Assembly: GCA_964036315.1 (NCBI GenBank)
Contig: CAXIWW010000817.1
Location: 7,475,501-7,539,500, forward strand
Source: Acanthosepion esculentum
Lineage: Eukaryota; Mollusca; Cephalopoda; Sepiida; Sepiidae
Reading direction: 5' to 3'
DNA length: 64,000 bases
How positions within the stretch are numbered: the first letter of the stretch is position 1; the number at the start of each line of letters is the position of its first letter. The translations under genes were made by a program, and so were the position numbers. Shown piece after piece: positions 47,201-59,452 of this stretch. The notes under the pieces were generated by a model. It saw only the letters and a program-made list of their open reading frames with translations, was not told where the DNA came from and did no database searches.

Positions 47201-50200
47201 CTGCGTGGGACTTTCTGGGACTGGGGGTCGTCTGCGTGGGTCTTTCTTGGACTGGAGGTCTTCTCCGTGGGACTTTCTGGGAGTGTTTCCTGGGTGGGTG
47301 TCGTCTGTTTGGGACTTTCTGGGACTATCTCCTGGGTGGGGGTCGTCTGCGTGGGACTTTCCAGGACTGTCTCCTGGTTGGGGGCTCGTCTGGGTGGGAC
47401 TTTCTGGGACTGTCTCCTGGGTGGGTGTCGTCTGCGTGGGATATCTAGGACTGTCTCCTGCGTGGGGGGTCGTCTGCGTGGGACTTTCTTGGACTGGGGC
47501 TCGTCTGCGTGGGACTTTCTGGGAATGTCTACTGGGTGGGGGTTCGTCTGCGTGGGATATCTAGGACTGTCTCCCTGGTGGGGGGTCGTCTGCATGGGTC
47601 TTTTTTGGACTGGAGGTCTTCTCCGTGGGACTTTCGGGGAGTGTTTCCTGGGTGGGTGTCGTCTGCATGGGTCTTTCTGGTACAGTCTCCTGGGTGCGGT
47701 GTCGTCTGCGTGGGACTTTCTGGGACTGGGGGTCTTCTGCGTGGGACTTTCTGGGACTGTCTCCCGGTTGGGGGGTCGTCTGTTTGGGACTTTCTGTGAC
47801 TGTCTCCTGGGTGGGGGTCGTCTGCGTGGGACTTTCTGGGACTGGGGGTCGTCTGCGTGGGTCTTTCTTGGACTCTCCCTGGGTGAGGGGTCTTCTGCGT
47901 GGGACATTCTGGGACTGGAGATCGTCTTCGTGGGTCTTTCTGAGACTGTCTCCTTGGTGGGGGTTCGTCTGCGTGGGACTTTCTGAGAATATCTCCTTCG
48001 TGGGGGGTCGTCTGCGTGGGACTTTCAGTGACTGGGTGTCGTCTGCGTGGGACTTTCTGGAACTGTCTCCTGGGTTGGGGTCGTCTGCGTGGGACTTTCT
48101 GGGACTGTCTCCTGGGTGGGGGTCGTCTGCGTGGGATTTTCTGGGTCTGTCCCCTGTCTGGGGGTCGTCAGCGTGGGACTTTCTCTGACTGTCTCCTGGG
48201 TGGGGATTGTCTGCTTGGGATATCTAGGCCTGTCTCCTGGGTGAAGGTTCGTCTTCATGGGTCTTTCTGGGACTGGGGGTCTTTTGCGTGGGACTGTCTC
48301 CTGCGTGGGGGGTCGTCTGCGTCGGACGTTCAGGGACTGGGTGTCGTCTGCGTGGGACTTTCTGGGACTGTCTCCTGGTTGGTGGTCGTCTGCGTGGGAC
48401 TTTCTGGGACTGAAGGTCGTCTGCGTGGGACTTTCTGCGACTGTCTCCTGGGTGGGGGGTCGTCTGCGTGGGACTTTCTGGGACTGTCTCCTGGGTGGGT
48501 GTTCGTCTGCGTGGGATTTTCTGGGATTGAGGGTCGTCTGCGTGGGACTTGCGGGCACACTCTCCTGTCTGGGGGTCGTCTGCGTGGGACTTTCTGGGAC
48601 TGTCTCCTGGGTGGGGGTCGTCTGCGTGGGATATCTAGGACTGTCTCCTGGGTGGGGTGTCGTCTGCATGGGACTTTCTGCGACTGGGGGTTGTCTGCAT
48701 GGGTCTTTCTGGTACAGTCTCCTACGTGCGGTGTCGTCTGCGTGGGATTTTGTGGGATTGGGGGTCGTCTGCGTGGGACTTTATAGGACTGGGGGTCGTC
48801 TGCCTGGGACTTCCTGGGACTGTCTCCATGGTGGGGTGTCGTCTGCGTGGGACTTTCTGGGACTGGGTGTCGTCTGCGTGGGACTTGCTGGGACTGGGGG
48901 TCGTCTGCCTGGGACTTCCTGGGACTGTCTCCTGGGTGGGGTGTCGTCTGCATGGGACTTTCTGGGACTGAGGGTCTTCTGCGTGGGACATTCTGGGAAT
49001 GTCTCCTGGGTGGGGGGTCGTCTGCGTGGGATTTTGTGGGATTGGGTGTCGTCTGCGTGGGACTTTCTGGGACTGGGGGTCGTCTGCGTGGGTCTTTCTT
49101 GGACTCTCCCTGGGTGAGGGGTCTTCTGCGTGGGACATTCTGGGACTGGAGATCGTCTGCGTGGGTCTTTCTGAGACTGTCTCCTGGGTGGGGGTTCGTC
49201 TGCGTGGGACATTCTGGGAATGTCTCCTGCGTGGGCGGTCGTCTGCGTGGGATTTTCAGTGACTGGGTGTCGTCTGCGTGGGTCTTTCTTGGACTGTCTC
49301 CTGGGTGGGAGTCGTCTGTGTATGACTTTCTGGGACTGGTGGTCGTCTGCGTGGGACTTTCTGGGACTGGCTCCTGGGTGGGGGGTCGTCTGCGTGGGAC
49401 TTTCTGGAACTGTCTCCTGGGTGGGGGGTCGTCTGCGTGGGACTTTCTGGGACTGTCTCCTGGGTGGGGGTCGTCTGCGTGGGATTTTCTGGGACTGTCT
49501 CCTGTCTGGGGGTCGTCTGCGTGGGACTTTCTGTGACTGTCTCCTGTGTGGGGATCGTCTGCGTGGGATATCTAGGACTGTCTCCTGGGTGGAGGTTCGT
49601 CTTCATGGGACTTTCTGGGACTGGGGTTCTTTTGCGTGGGACTTTCTGGGACTGTCTCCTGGGTGGGTGTTCGTCTGCGTGGGATTTTCTGGGATTGAGG
49701 GTCGTCTGCGTGGTACTTGCTGGCACACTCTCCTGTCTGGGGGTCGTCTGCGTGGGACTTTCTGGGACTCTCTCCTGGTGGGGGTCGTCTGCGTGGGATA
49801 TCTAGGACTGTCTCCTGGGTCGGGTGTCGTCTGCATGGGACTTTCTGGGACTGGGGGTTGTCTGCATGGGTCTTTCTGGTACAGTCTCCTGCGTGCGGTG
49901 TCGTCTGCGTGGGATTTTGTGGGATTGGGGGTCGTCTGCGTGGGACTTTATGGGACTAGGGGTCGTCTGCGTGGGTCATTCTGGGACTCTCTCCTGGGTG
50001 AGGGGTCGTCAGCGTGGGACATTCTGGGACTGTTTCCTGGGTGGGGACTCGTCTGCGTTGGACTTTCTGGGACTGGGTGTCGTCTGCGTGGGTCTTTCTG
50101 GGACAGTCTCCTGGGTGCGGTGTCGTCTGCGTGGGACTTTGTGGGACTGGGGGTCTTCTGCGTGTGACTTTCTGGGACTGTCTCCTGGGTGGGGGTCGTC

Positions 50201-51169
50201 TCTTTGGGACTTTCTGGGACTGTCGCCTGGGTCGGGGTCGTCTGCGTGCGACTTTCTGGGATTGTCTCCTGGCTGGGGGTCGTCTGCATGGGACTTCCTA
50301 GGACTGGGGGTCGTCTGCGTGGGACTAACTGGGACTGTCTCCTGGGTGGGGGGTCGTCTGCGTTGGACTTTCTGGGACTGTCACCTGGGTGGGTGTTCGT
50401 CTGCGTGGGATTTTCTGGGACTGGGGGTCGTCTGCGTGGGACTTGCTGGGACACTCTCCTGTCTGGGGGTCGTCTGCGTGGGACTTTCTGGGACTGTCTC
50501 CTGGGTGGGGTGTCGTCTGCATGGGACATTCTGGGACTGGGGGTCGTCCGCATGTGTCTTTCTGGTACAGTCTCCTTGGTGCGGTGTCGTCTGCGTGGGA
50601 TTTTCTGGGACTGGGGGTCGTCTGCGTGGGACTTTCAGGGACTGGGGGTCGTCTTCCTGGGACTTCCTGGGACTGTCTCCTGGGTGGGCTGTCGTCTGCG
50701 TGGGACTTTCTGGGACTGGGGGTCGTCTGCGTGTGTCTTTCTTGGACTGGGGGTCTTCTGCGTGGGACTTTCTGGGTGTGTCTCCTCGGTGGGTGTCGTC
50801 TGTTTGGGACTTTCTGGGACTGGGGGTCTTCTTTGTGGGACTTTCTGGGTCTGGTGTTCGTCTGCGTCGGACTTTCTGGGACTGTCTCCTGGGTGGGTGT
50901 TCGTCTGCGTGGGATTTTCTGGGATTGGGGGTCGTCTGCGTGGGACTTGCTGGGACACTCTCCTGTCTTGGGGTCGTCTGCGTGGGACTTTCTGGGACTG
51001 TCTCCTGGGCGGGGGGTCGTCTGCGTGGGATATCTAGGACTGTCTCCTGGGTGGGGTGTCGTCTGCATGGGACTTTCTGGGACTGGGGATTGTCAGCTTG
51101 GGTCTTTCTGGTACAGTCTCCTGCATGCGGTATCGTCTGCGTGGGATTTTGTGGGATTGGGGGTCGTCT
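44217..51169 (+). repeat. ~6.95-kb tandem duplication in family B, unit 1
   Basis: A 6.95-kb stretch of B monomers is repeated directly downstream. Offsets between matching points are 6953 bp up to about 45155, 7111 bp from there to about 49795, and 6965 bp to about 50898. Two clean indels explain the steps: unit 2 has 158 bp extra and unit 1 has 146 bp extra (49796-49941). Inside the unit, the segment around ACACTCTCCTGTCTGGCTCC (44351) is itself repeated at 46945, so duplication happened at more than one level. Confidence 0.86.
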
Positions 51170-54100
51170 GCGTGGGACTTTCTGGGACTGTCTCCTGGGT
51201 GGGGGGTCTTCTGCGTGGGACTTTCTGTGACTGTCTCCTGGGTGGGTGTTCGTCTGCGTGGGATTTTCTGGGACTGGGGGTCGTCTGCGTGGGTCTTGCT
51301 GGGACACTCTCCTGTCTGGCTCCTGGGTGTGGGGTCGTCTGCGTGGGATATCTAGGACTGTCTCCTGGGTGCGGTGTCGTCTGCATGGGACTTTCTGGGA
51401 CTGGGGGTCGTCTGCATAGGTCTTTCTGGTACAGTCTCCTGGGTGCGGTGTCGTCTGCGTGGGATTTTGCGGGACTGGGGGTCATCTCCGTGGGATTTTC
51501 TGGGACTGGGGGTCGTCTGCGTGGGACTTTCTGGGACTGGGGGTCGTCTGCGTGGATCTTTCTTGGACTGGAGGTCTTCTCCGTGGGACTTTCTGGGAGT
51601 GTCTCTTGGGTGGGTGTCGTCTGTTTGGGACTTTCTGGGACTATCTCCTGGGTGGGGGTCGTCTGCGTGGGACTTTCCGGGTCTGTCTCCTGGTTCGGGG
51701 CTCGTCTGCGTGGGACTCTCTGGGACTGTCTCCTGGGTGGGGGTCGTCTGCGTGGGATATCTAGGACTGCCTCCTTGGTGGGGGGTCGTCTGCATGGGAT
51801 TTTCTGGGACTGGGGGTCTTTTGCGTGGGACTTTCTGGGACTCTCTCCTGGGTGGGGGGTCGTCTGCATGGGACATTCTGGGACTGGGGGTCTTTTGCGT
51901 GGGACTTTCTGGGACTGGGGGTCGTCTGCGTGGGACTTTCTGGGACTGTCTCCTGGGTGAGGGTCGTCTGCGTGGGACTTTCTGTGACTGGGGGTCGTCT
52001 GTGTGGGTCTTTCTTGGACTGGGGGTCTTCTGCGTGGGACTTTCTGGGAGTGTCTCCTGAGTGGGGGTCGTCTGCGTGGGACTTTCTGGGAATGTCTCCT
52101 GCGTGGGGTGTCGTCTGCGTGGGACTTTCAGGGACTGGGTGTCGTCTTCGTGGGACTTTCCGGGACTGTCTCCTGGGTGGGGGCTCGTCGGCGTGGGACT
52201 TTCTGGGACTGTCTCCTGGGTGGGGGTCGTCTGCGTGGGATATCTAGGACTGTCTCCTGGGTGGGGTGTCGTCTGCATGGGATTTTCTGTGACTGGGGGT
52301 CTTTTGCGTGGGACTTTCTGGGACTGTCTCCTGCGTGGGGGGTCGTCTGCGTGGGACATTTCTTGGACTGGGGCTCGACTGCGTGGGACTTTCTGGGACT
52401 GTCTCCTGGGTGGGGGGTCGTCTGCGTGGGATATCTAGGACTGTCTCGTGGGTAGGGGGGTCGTCTGCATGGGACTTTCTCTGACTGTGGGTCTTCTGCG
52501 TGGGATATTCTGGGACTGTCTCCTGGGTGGGGGGTCGTCTGTGTGGGATTTTGTGGGATTGGGGGTAGTCTGCGTGGGATTTTGTTGGATTGGGGGTAGT
52601 CTGCGTGGGACGTTCTGGGACTCTCTCCTGGGTGGGGGGTCGTCTGCGTGGGACATTCTGGAACTGTTCCCTCGGTGGGGACTTGTCTGCGTGGGACTTT
52701 CTGGGACTGGGGGTCGTCTGCATGAGACTTTCTGGGACAGTCTCCTGGGTGAGGTGTCGTCTGCGTGGGACTTTGTGGGACTGGGGGTCTTCTGCGTGGG
52801 ACTTTCTGGGACTGGGGGTCGTCTGCGTGGGACTTTCTGGGACTGTCTCCTGGGTGGGGGGTCGTCTGTTTGGGACTTTCTGTGACTGTCTCCTGGGTGA
52901 CGGTCGTCTTCCGGGGTCATCTAGGACTGTTTCCTGGGTGGGGGGTCGTCTGCATGGGATTTTCTGGGACTAGGGGTCATTTGCGTGGGACTTTCTGGGA
53001 CTGTCTCCTGCGTGGGGGGTCGTCTGCGTGGGACATTCTTGGACTGGGGCTCGTCTGCGTGGGGCTTTCTGGGACTGTCTCCTGGGTGGGGGGTCGTCTG
53101 CGTGGGATATCTAGGACTGTCTCCTGGGTGTGGGGTCGTCTGCATGGGACTTTCTGGGACTGTGGGTCTTCTGCGTGGGACTTTCTGGGACTGTCTCCTG
53201 GGAGGGGGTCGTCTGCGTGGGATATCTAGGACTGTCTCCTGGGTGGGGGGTCGTCTGCATGGGTCTTTCTGGTACAGTCTCCTGGGTGGGAGGTCTTCTG
53301 CGTGGGACTTTCTGTGACTGTCTCCTGGGTGGGGGTCGTCTGCGTGGGACTTTCTGGGACTGTCTCCTGGGTGGGGGCTCGTCTGCGGGGGACTTTCTGG
53401 GACTGTCTCCTGGGTTGGGGTCGTCTGCATGGGACTTTCTGAGACTGGGGGTCGTCTGCCTGAGTCTTTTTTGGACTGGAGGTCTTCTCCGTGGGACTTT
53501 CTGGGAGTGTTTCCTGGGTGGGTGTTGTCTGCATGGGTCTTTCTGGTACAGTCTCCTGGGTGCGGTGTCGTCTGCGTGGGACTTTCTGGGACTGGGGGTC
53601 TTCTGCGTGGGACTTTCTGGGACTGTCTCCCGGTTGGGGGGTCGTCTGTTTGGGACTTTCTGTGACTGTCTCCTGGGTGGGGGTCGTCTGCGTGGGACTT
53701 TCTGGGACTGTCTCCTGGGTGCGGGCTCGTCATCGTGGGACTTTCTGGGACTGTCTCCTGGGTTGGGGTCGTCTGCATGGGACTTTCTGGAACTGGGGGT
53801 CTTTTGCGTAGGACTTTCTGGGACTGTCTCCTGCGTGGGGGGTCGTCTGCGTGGGACTTTCTTGGACTGTCTCCTGGGTGGTGGTCTTCTGCGTGGGACT
53901 TTCTGGGAATGGGGGTCGTCTGCGTGGGACTTTCTGGGACTGTCTCCTGGGTGGGGGGTCTTCTGCGTGGGACTTTCTGTGACTGTCTCCTGGGTGGGTG
54001 TTCGTCTGCGTGGGATTTTCTGGGACTGGGGGTCGTCTGCGTGGGTCTTGCTGGGACACTCTCCTGTCTGGCTCCTGGGTGTGGGGTCGTTTGCGTGGGA

Positions 54101-57100
54101 TATCTAGGACTGTCTCCTGGGTTCGGTGTCGTCTGCATGGGACTTTCTGGGACTGGGGGTCGTCTGCATTGTTCTTTCTGGTACAGTCTCCTGGGTGCGG
54201 TGTCGTCTGCGTGGGATTTTGTGGGACTGGGGGTCATCTCCGTGGGACTTTCTGGGACTGGTGGTCGTCTGCGTGGGACTTCCTGGGACTGTCTCCTGGG
54301 TGGGGGGTCGTCTGCGTGGGACTTTCTGGGACTGGGGGTCGTCTGCGTGGGTCTTTCTTGGACTGGAGGTCTTCTCCGTGGGACTTTCTGGGAGTGTTTC
54401 CTGGGTGGGTGTCGTCTGTTTGGGACTTTCTGGGACTATCTCCTGGGTGGGGGTCGTCTGCGTGGGACTTTCCAGGACTGTCTCCTGGTTGGGGGCTCGT
54501 CTGCGTGGGACTTTCTGGGACTGTCTCCTGGGTGGGTGTCGTCTGCGTGGGATATCTAGGACTGTCTCCTGCGTGGGGGGTCGTCTGCGTGGGACTTTCT
54601 TGGACTGGGGCTCGTCTGCGTGGGACTTTCTGGGAATGTCTCCTGGGTGGGGGTTCGTCTGCGTGGGATATCTAGGACTGTCTCCCTGGTGGGGGGTCGT
54701 CTGCATGGGTCTTTTTTGGACTGGAGGTCTTCTCCGTGTGACTTTCGGGGAGTGTTTCCTGGGTGGGTGTCGTCTGCATGGGTCTTTCTGGTACAGTCTC
54801 CTGGGTGCGGTGTCGTCTGCGTGGGACTTTCTGGGACTGGGGGTCTTCTGCGTGGGACTTTCTGGGACTGTCTCCCGGTTGGGGGGTCGTCTGTTTGGGA
54901 CTTTCTGTGACTGTCTCCTGGGTGGGGGTCGTCTGCGTGGGACTTTCTGGGACTGGGGGTCGTCTGCGTGGGTCTTTCTTGGACTCTCCCTGGGTGAGGG
55001 GTCTTCTGCGTGGGACATTCTGGGACTGGAGATCGTCTTCGTGGGTCTTTCTGAGACTGTCTCCTTGGTGGGGGTTCGTCTGCGTGGGACTTTCTGAGAA
55101 TATCTCCTTCGTGGGGGGTCGTCTGCGTGGGACTTTCAGTGACTGGGTGTCGTCTGCGTGGGACTTTCTGGAACTGTCTGCTGGGTTGGGGTCGTCTGCG
55201 TGGGACTTTCTGGGACTGTCTCCTGGGTGGGGGTCGTCTGCGTGGGATTTTCTGGGACTGTCCCCTGTCTGGGGGTCGTCAGCGTGGGACTTTCTGTGAC
55301 TGTCTCCTGGGTGGGGATTGTCTGCTTGGGATATCTAGGCCTGTCTCCTGGGTGAAGGTTCGTCTTCATGGGTCTTTCTGGGACTGGGGGTCTTTTGCGT
55401 GGGACTGTCTCCTGCGTGGGGGGTCGTCTGCGTCGGACGTTCAGGGACTGGGTGTCGTCTGCGTGGGACTTTCTGGGACTGTCTCCTGGTTGGTGGTCGT
55501 CTGCGTGGGACTTTCTGGGACTGAAGGTCGTCTGCGTGGGACTTTCTGCGACTGTCTCCTGGGTGGGGGGTCGTCTGCGTGGGACTTTCTGGGACTGTCT
55601 CCTGGGTGGGTGTTCGTCTGCGTGGGATTTTCTGGGATTGAGGGTCGTCTGCGTGGGACTTGCGGGCACACTCTCCTGTCTGGGGGTCGTCTGCGTGGGA
55701 CTTTCTGGGACTGTCACCTGGGTGGGGGTCGTCTGCGCGGGATATCTAGGACTGTCTCCTGGGTGGGGTGTCGTCTGCATGGGACTTTCTGCGACTGGGG
55801 GTTGTCTGCATGGGTCTTTCTGGTACAGTCTCCTACGTGCGGTGTCGTCTGCGTGGGATTTTGTGGGATTGGGGGTCGTCTGCGTGGGACTTTATAGGAC
55901 TGGGGGTCGTCTGCCTGGGACTTCCTGGGACTGTCTCCATGGTGGGGTGTCGTCTGCGTGGGACTTTCTGGGACTGGGTGTCGTCTGCGTGGGACTTGCT
56001 GGGACTGGGGGTCGTCTGCCTGGGACTTCCTGGGACTGTCTCCTGGGTGGGGTGTCGTCTGCATGGGACTTTCTGGGACTGAGGGTCTTCTGCGTGGGAC
56101 ATTCTGGGAATGTCTCCTGGGTGGGGGGTCGTCTGCGTGGGATTTTGTGGGATTGGGTGTCGTCTGCGTGGGACTTTCTGGGACTGGGGGTCGTCTGCGT
56201 GGGTCTTTCTTGGACTCTCCCTGGGTGAGGGGTCTTCTGCGTGGGACATTCTGGGACTGGAGATCGTCTGCGTGGGTCTTTCTGAGACTGTCTCCTGGGT
56301 GGGGGTTCGTCTGCGTGGGACATTCTGGGAATGTCTCCTGCGTGGGCGGTCGTCTGCGTGGGATTTTCAGTGACTGGGTGTCGTCTGCGTGGGTCTTTCT
56401 TGGACTGTCTCCTGGGTGGGAGTCGTCTGTGTATGACTTTCTGGGACTGGTGGTCGTCTGCGTGGGACTTTCTGGGACTGGCTCCTGGGTGGGGGGTCGT
56501 CTGCGTGGGACTTTCTGGAACTGTCTCCTGGGTGGGGGGTCGTCTGCGTGGGACTTTCTGGGACTGTCTCCTGGGTGGGGGTCGTCTGCGTGGGATTTTC
56601 TGGGACTGTCTCCTGTCTGGGGGTCGTCTGCGTGGGACTTTCTGTGACTGTCTCCTGTGTGGGGATCGTCTGCGTGGGATATCTAGGACTGTCTCCTGGG
56701 TGGAGGTTCGTCTTCATGGGACTTTCTGGGACTGGGGTTCTTTTGCGTGGGACTTTCTGGGACTGTCTCCTGGGTGGGTGTTCGTCTGCGTGGGATTTTC
56801 TGGGATTGAGGGTCGTCTGCGTGGGACTTGCTGGCACACTCTCCTGTCTGGGGGTCGTCTGCGTGGGACTTTCTGGGACTCTCTCCTGGGTGGGGGTCGT
56901 CTGCGTGGGACTTTATGGGACTAGGGGTCGTCTGCGTGGGTCATTCTGGGACTCTCTCCTGGGTGAGGGGTCGTCAGCGTGGGACATTCTGGGACTGTTT
57001 CCTGGGTGGGGACTCGTCTGCGTTGGACTTTCTGGGACTGGGTGTCGTCTGCGTGGGTCTTTCTGGGACAGTCTCCTGGGTGCGGTGTCGTCTGCGTGGG

Positions 57101-57863
57101 ACTTTGTGGGACTGGGGGTCTTCTGCGTGTGACTTTCTGGGACTGTCTCCTGGGTGGGGGTCGTCTCTTTGGGACTTTCTGGGACTGTCGCCTGGGTCGG
57201 GGTCGTCTGCGTGCGACTTTCTGGGATTGTCTCCTGGCTGGGGGTCGTCTGCATGGGACTTCCTAGGACTGGGGGTCGTCTGCGTGGGACTAACTGGGAC
57301 TGTCTCCTGGGTGGGGGGTCGTCTGCGTTGGACTTTCTGGGACTGTCACCTGGGTGGGTGTTCGTCTGCGTGGGATTTTCTGGGACTGGGGGTCGTCTGC
57401 GTGGGACTTGCTGGGACACTCTCCTGTCTGGGGGTCGTCTGCGTGGGACTTTCTGGGACTGTCTCCTGGGTGGGGTGTCGTCTGCATGGGACTTTCTGGG
57501 ACTGGGGGTCGTCTGCATGTGTCTTTCTGGTACAGTCTCCTTGGTGCGGTGTCGTCTGCGTGGGATTTTCTGGGACTGGGTGTCGTCTGCGTGGGACTTT
57601 CAGGGACTGGGGGTCGTCTTCCTGGGACTTCCTGGGACTGTCTCCTGGGTGGGGTGTCGTCTGCGTGGGACTTTCTGGGACTGGGGGTCGTCTGCGTGTG
57701 TCTTTCTTGGACTGGGGGTCTTCTGCGTGGGACTTTCTGGGTGTGTCTCCTCGGTGGGTGTCGTCTGTTTGGGACTTTCTGGGACTGGGGGTCTTCTGCG
57801 TGGGACTTTCTGGGTCTGGTGTTCGTCTGCGTCGGACTTTCTGGGACTGTCTCCTGGGTGTGT
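51170..57863 (+). repeat. ~6.95-kb tandem duplication in family B, unit 2
   Basis: This is the second unit, with ACACTCTCCTGTCTGGCTCC at 51304 and 54056 corresponding to 44351 and 46945. It carries a 158-bp insertion relative to unit 1 at about 52110-52267 and lacks 146 bp at about 56907. Similarity ends near 57863, where different monomers follow. Only scattered substitutions separate the units, so the event is recent on the scale of monomer divergence. Confidence 0.86.
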
Positions 57864-59452
57864 GGTCGTCTGCGTGGGACTTTCTGGGACTGTCTCCTGG
57901 GTGGGGGGTCGTCTGCGTGGGATATCTAGGACTGTCTCCTGGGTGGGGTGTCGTATGCATGGGACTTTCTAGGACTGGGGTCGTCTGCATGGTTCTTTCT
58001 GGTACAGTCTCCTGGGTGCGGTGTCGTCTGCGTGGGATTTTGTGGGACTGGGGGTCGTCTGCATGGGACTTTCTGGGACTGGGGGTCGTCTGCGTGGGAC
58101 TTCCTGGGACTGTCTCCTGGGTGGGGGGTCGTCTGCGTGGGACTTTCTGGGACTGTGGGTACTCTGCGTGGGACTTTCTTGGACTGGGGTCTTCTGCGTG
58201 GGACTTTCTGGGAGTGTCTCCTGGGTGGGGTGTTGTATGTTTAGGACTTTCTGGGACTGTCTCCTTGGTGGGGGTCGTCTGCGTGGGACTTTCTGGGACT
58301 GTCTCCTGGGTGGGGGTCTTCTGCATGGGACTTCCTAGGACTGGGGGTCGTCTGTGTGGGACTTTCTGGGACTGGGGGTCGTCTGCGTGGGTCTTTCTGG
58401 GACTGTCTCCTGGGTGTGTGGTCGTCTGCGTGGGTCTTTCTTTGACTGTCTCCTGGGTGGGGGTTCGTCTGCGTTGGACTTTCTGGGACTGTCTCCTGGG
58501 TGGGGGTTCGTCTGCGTTGGACTTTCTGGGACTGTCTCATGCGTGGGGGTTCGTCTGCATGGGACTTTCTGGGACTGTCTCCTGGGTGGGGGCTCGTCTG
58601 CGTGGGAATTTCTGAGTCTGTCTCCTGGGTGGGGGTCGTCAGCGTGGGTCTTTCTGTGACTGGGGGTCTGCGTGGGACTTTCTGTGACTGGGGGTTGTCT
58701 GCGTGGGATATATGGGTCTGTCTCCTGGGTGGGGGGTCGTCTGCATGGGACTTTCTGGGACTGGGGGTCGTCTGCGTGGGATATCTGGGTCTGTCTCCTG
58801 GGTGGGGGGTCGTCTGCATGGGACTTTCTTGGACTGGGTGTCGTCTGCGTGCGACTTTCTGGGATTGTCTCCTGGGTTGGGGGGGTCGTCTGCGTGCGAC
58901 TTGCTGGGACTGGGGGTCGTCTGCGTGGGACTTTTTGGTACTGTCTCCTGTCTGGAGGATCGTCTGCGTGAGACTTTCTGGGACTAGGGGGTCGTCTGCG
59001 TGGGACTTTCTGGGACACGGGGTCGTCTGCGTTGAACTTTCTGGGACTGGTGGTCGTCTGCGTGGGACATTCTGGGACTGTCTCCTGGGTGAAGGGTCGT
59101 CTGCTTGGGACTTTGTGGGACTGGGTGTCGTCTGCCTGGGACTTTCTGGGAGTGGGTGTCGTCTGCGTGGGACTTTCTGGGTTTCTCTCCTGGGTTGGGG
59201 GGGTCGTCTGCGTGCGACTTGCTGGGACTGGGGGTCGTCTGCGTGGGACTTTTTGGGACTGTCTCCTGTCTGGAGGATCGTCTGCGTGGGACTTTCTGGG
59301 ACTAGGGGGTCGTCTGCGTGGCACTTTCTGGGACTCGGGGTCGTCTGCGTTGAACTTTCTGGGACTGGGGGTCGTCGGCGTGGGACTTTCTGGGAGTGGG
59401 TGTCGTCTGCGTGGGATTTTCTGGGACTGTCTCCTGGGTGGGGGGTCGTCTG
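57864..59452 (+). repeat. Irregular B monomers with a 321-bp duplication at the right edge of block 2
   Basis: Less ordered B monomers lead up to family D. A 321-bp segment marked by GTTGGGGGGGTCGTC is repeated (58876 and 59197), with shared details such as CTGTCTGGAGGATCGTC and CGTTGAACTTTCTGGGAC. Shortened monomers, for example GGGGTCTGCGTGGGAC near 58661, suggest decay at the array edge. Confidence 0.8.

Larger units (their letters stand above)
38405..59452 (+). repeat. Family B G-rich satellite array, block 2 (21 kb)
   Basis: These are the same short and long monomers as block 1, in the same orientation, but arranged differently, so neither block is a simple copy of the other. Extra monomer types common here include one with GGGATATCTAGGACTG and one with GGTACAGTCTCCTGGGTGC. 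Stop-free composition gives open frames up to 982 codons on the minus strand. They read as low-complexity Pro/Arg/Ser repeats and I do not call them genes. The block runs from A block 3 to inverted D. The final bases GTCGTCTGTGTC merge with the D sequence GTGTCGAAAAAAC. Confidence 0.95.
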
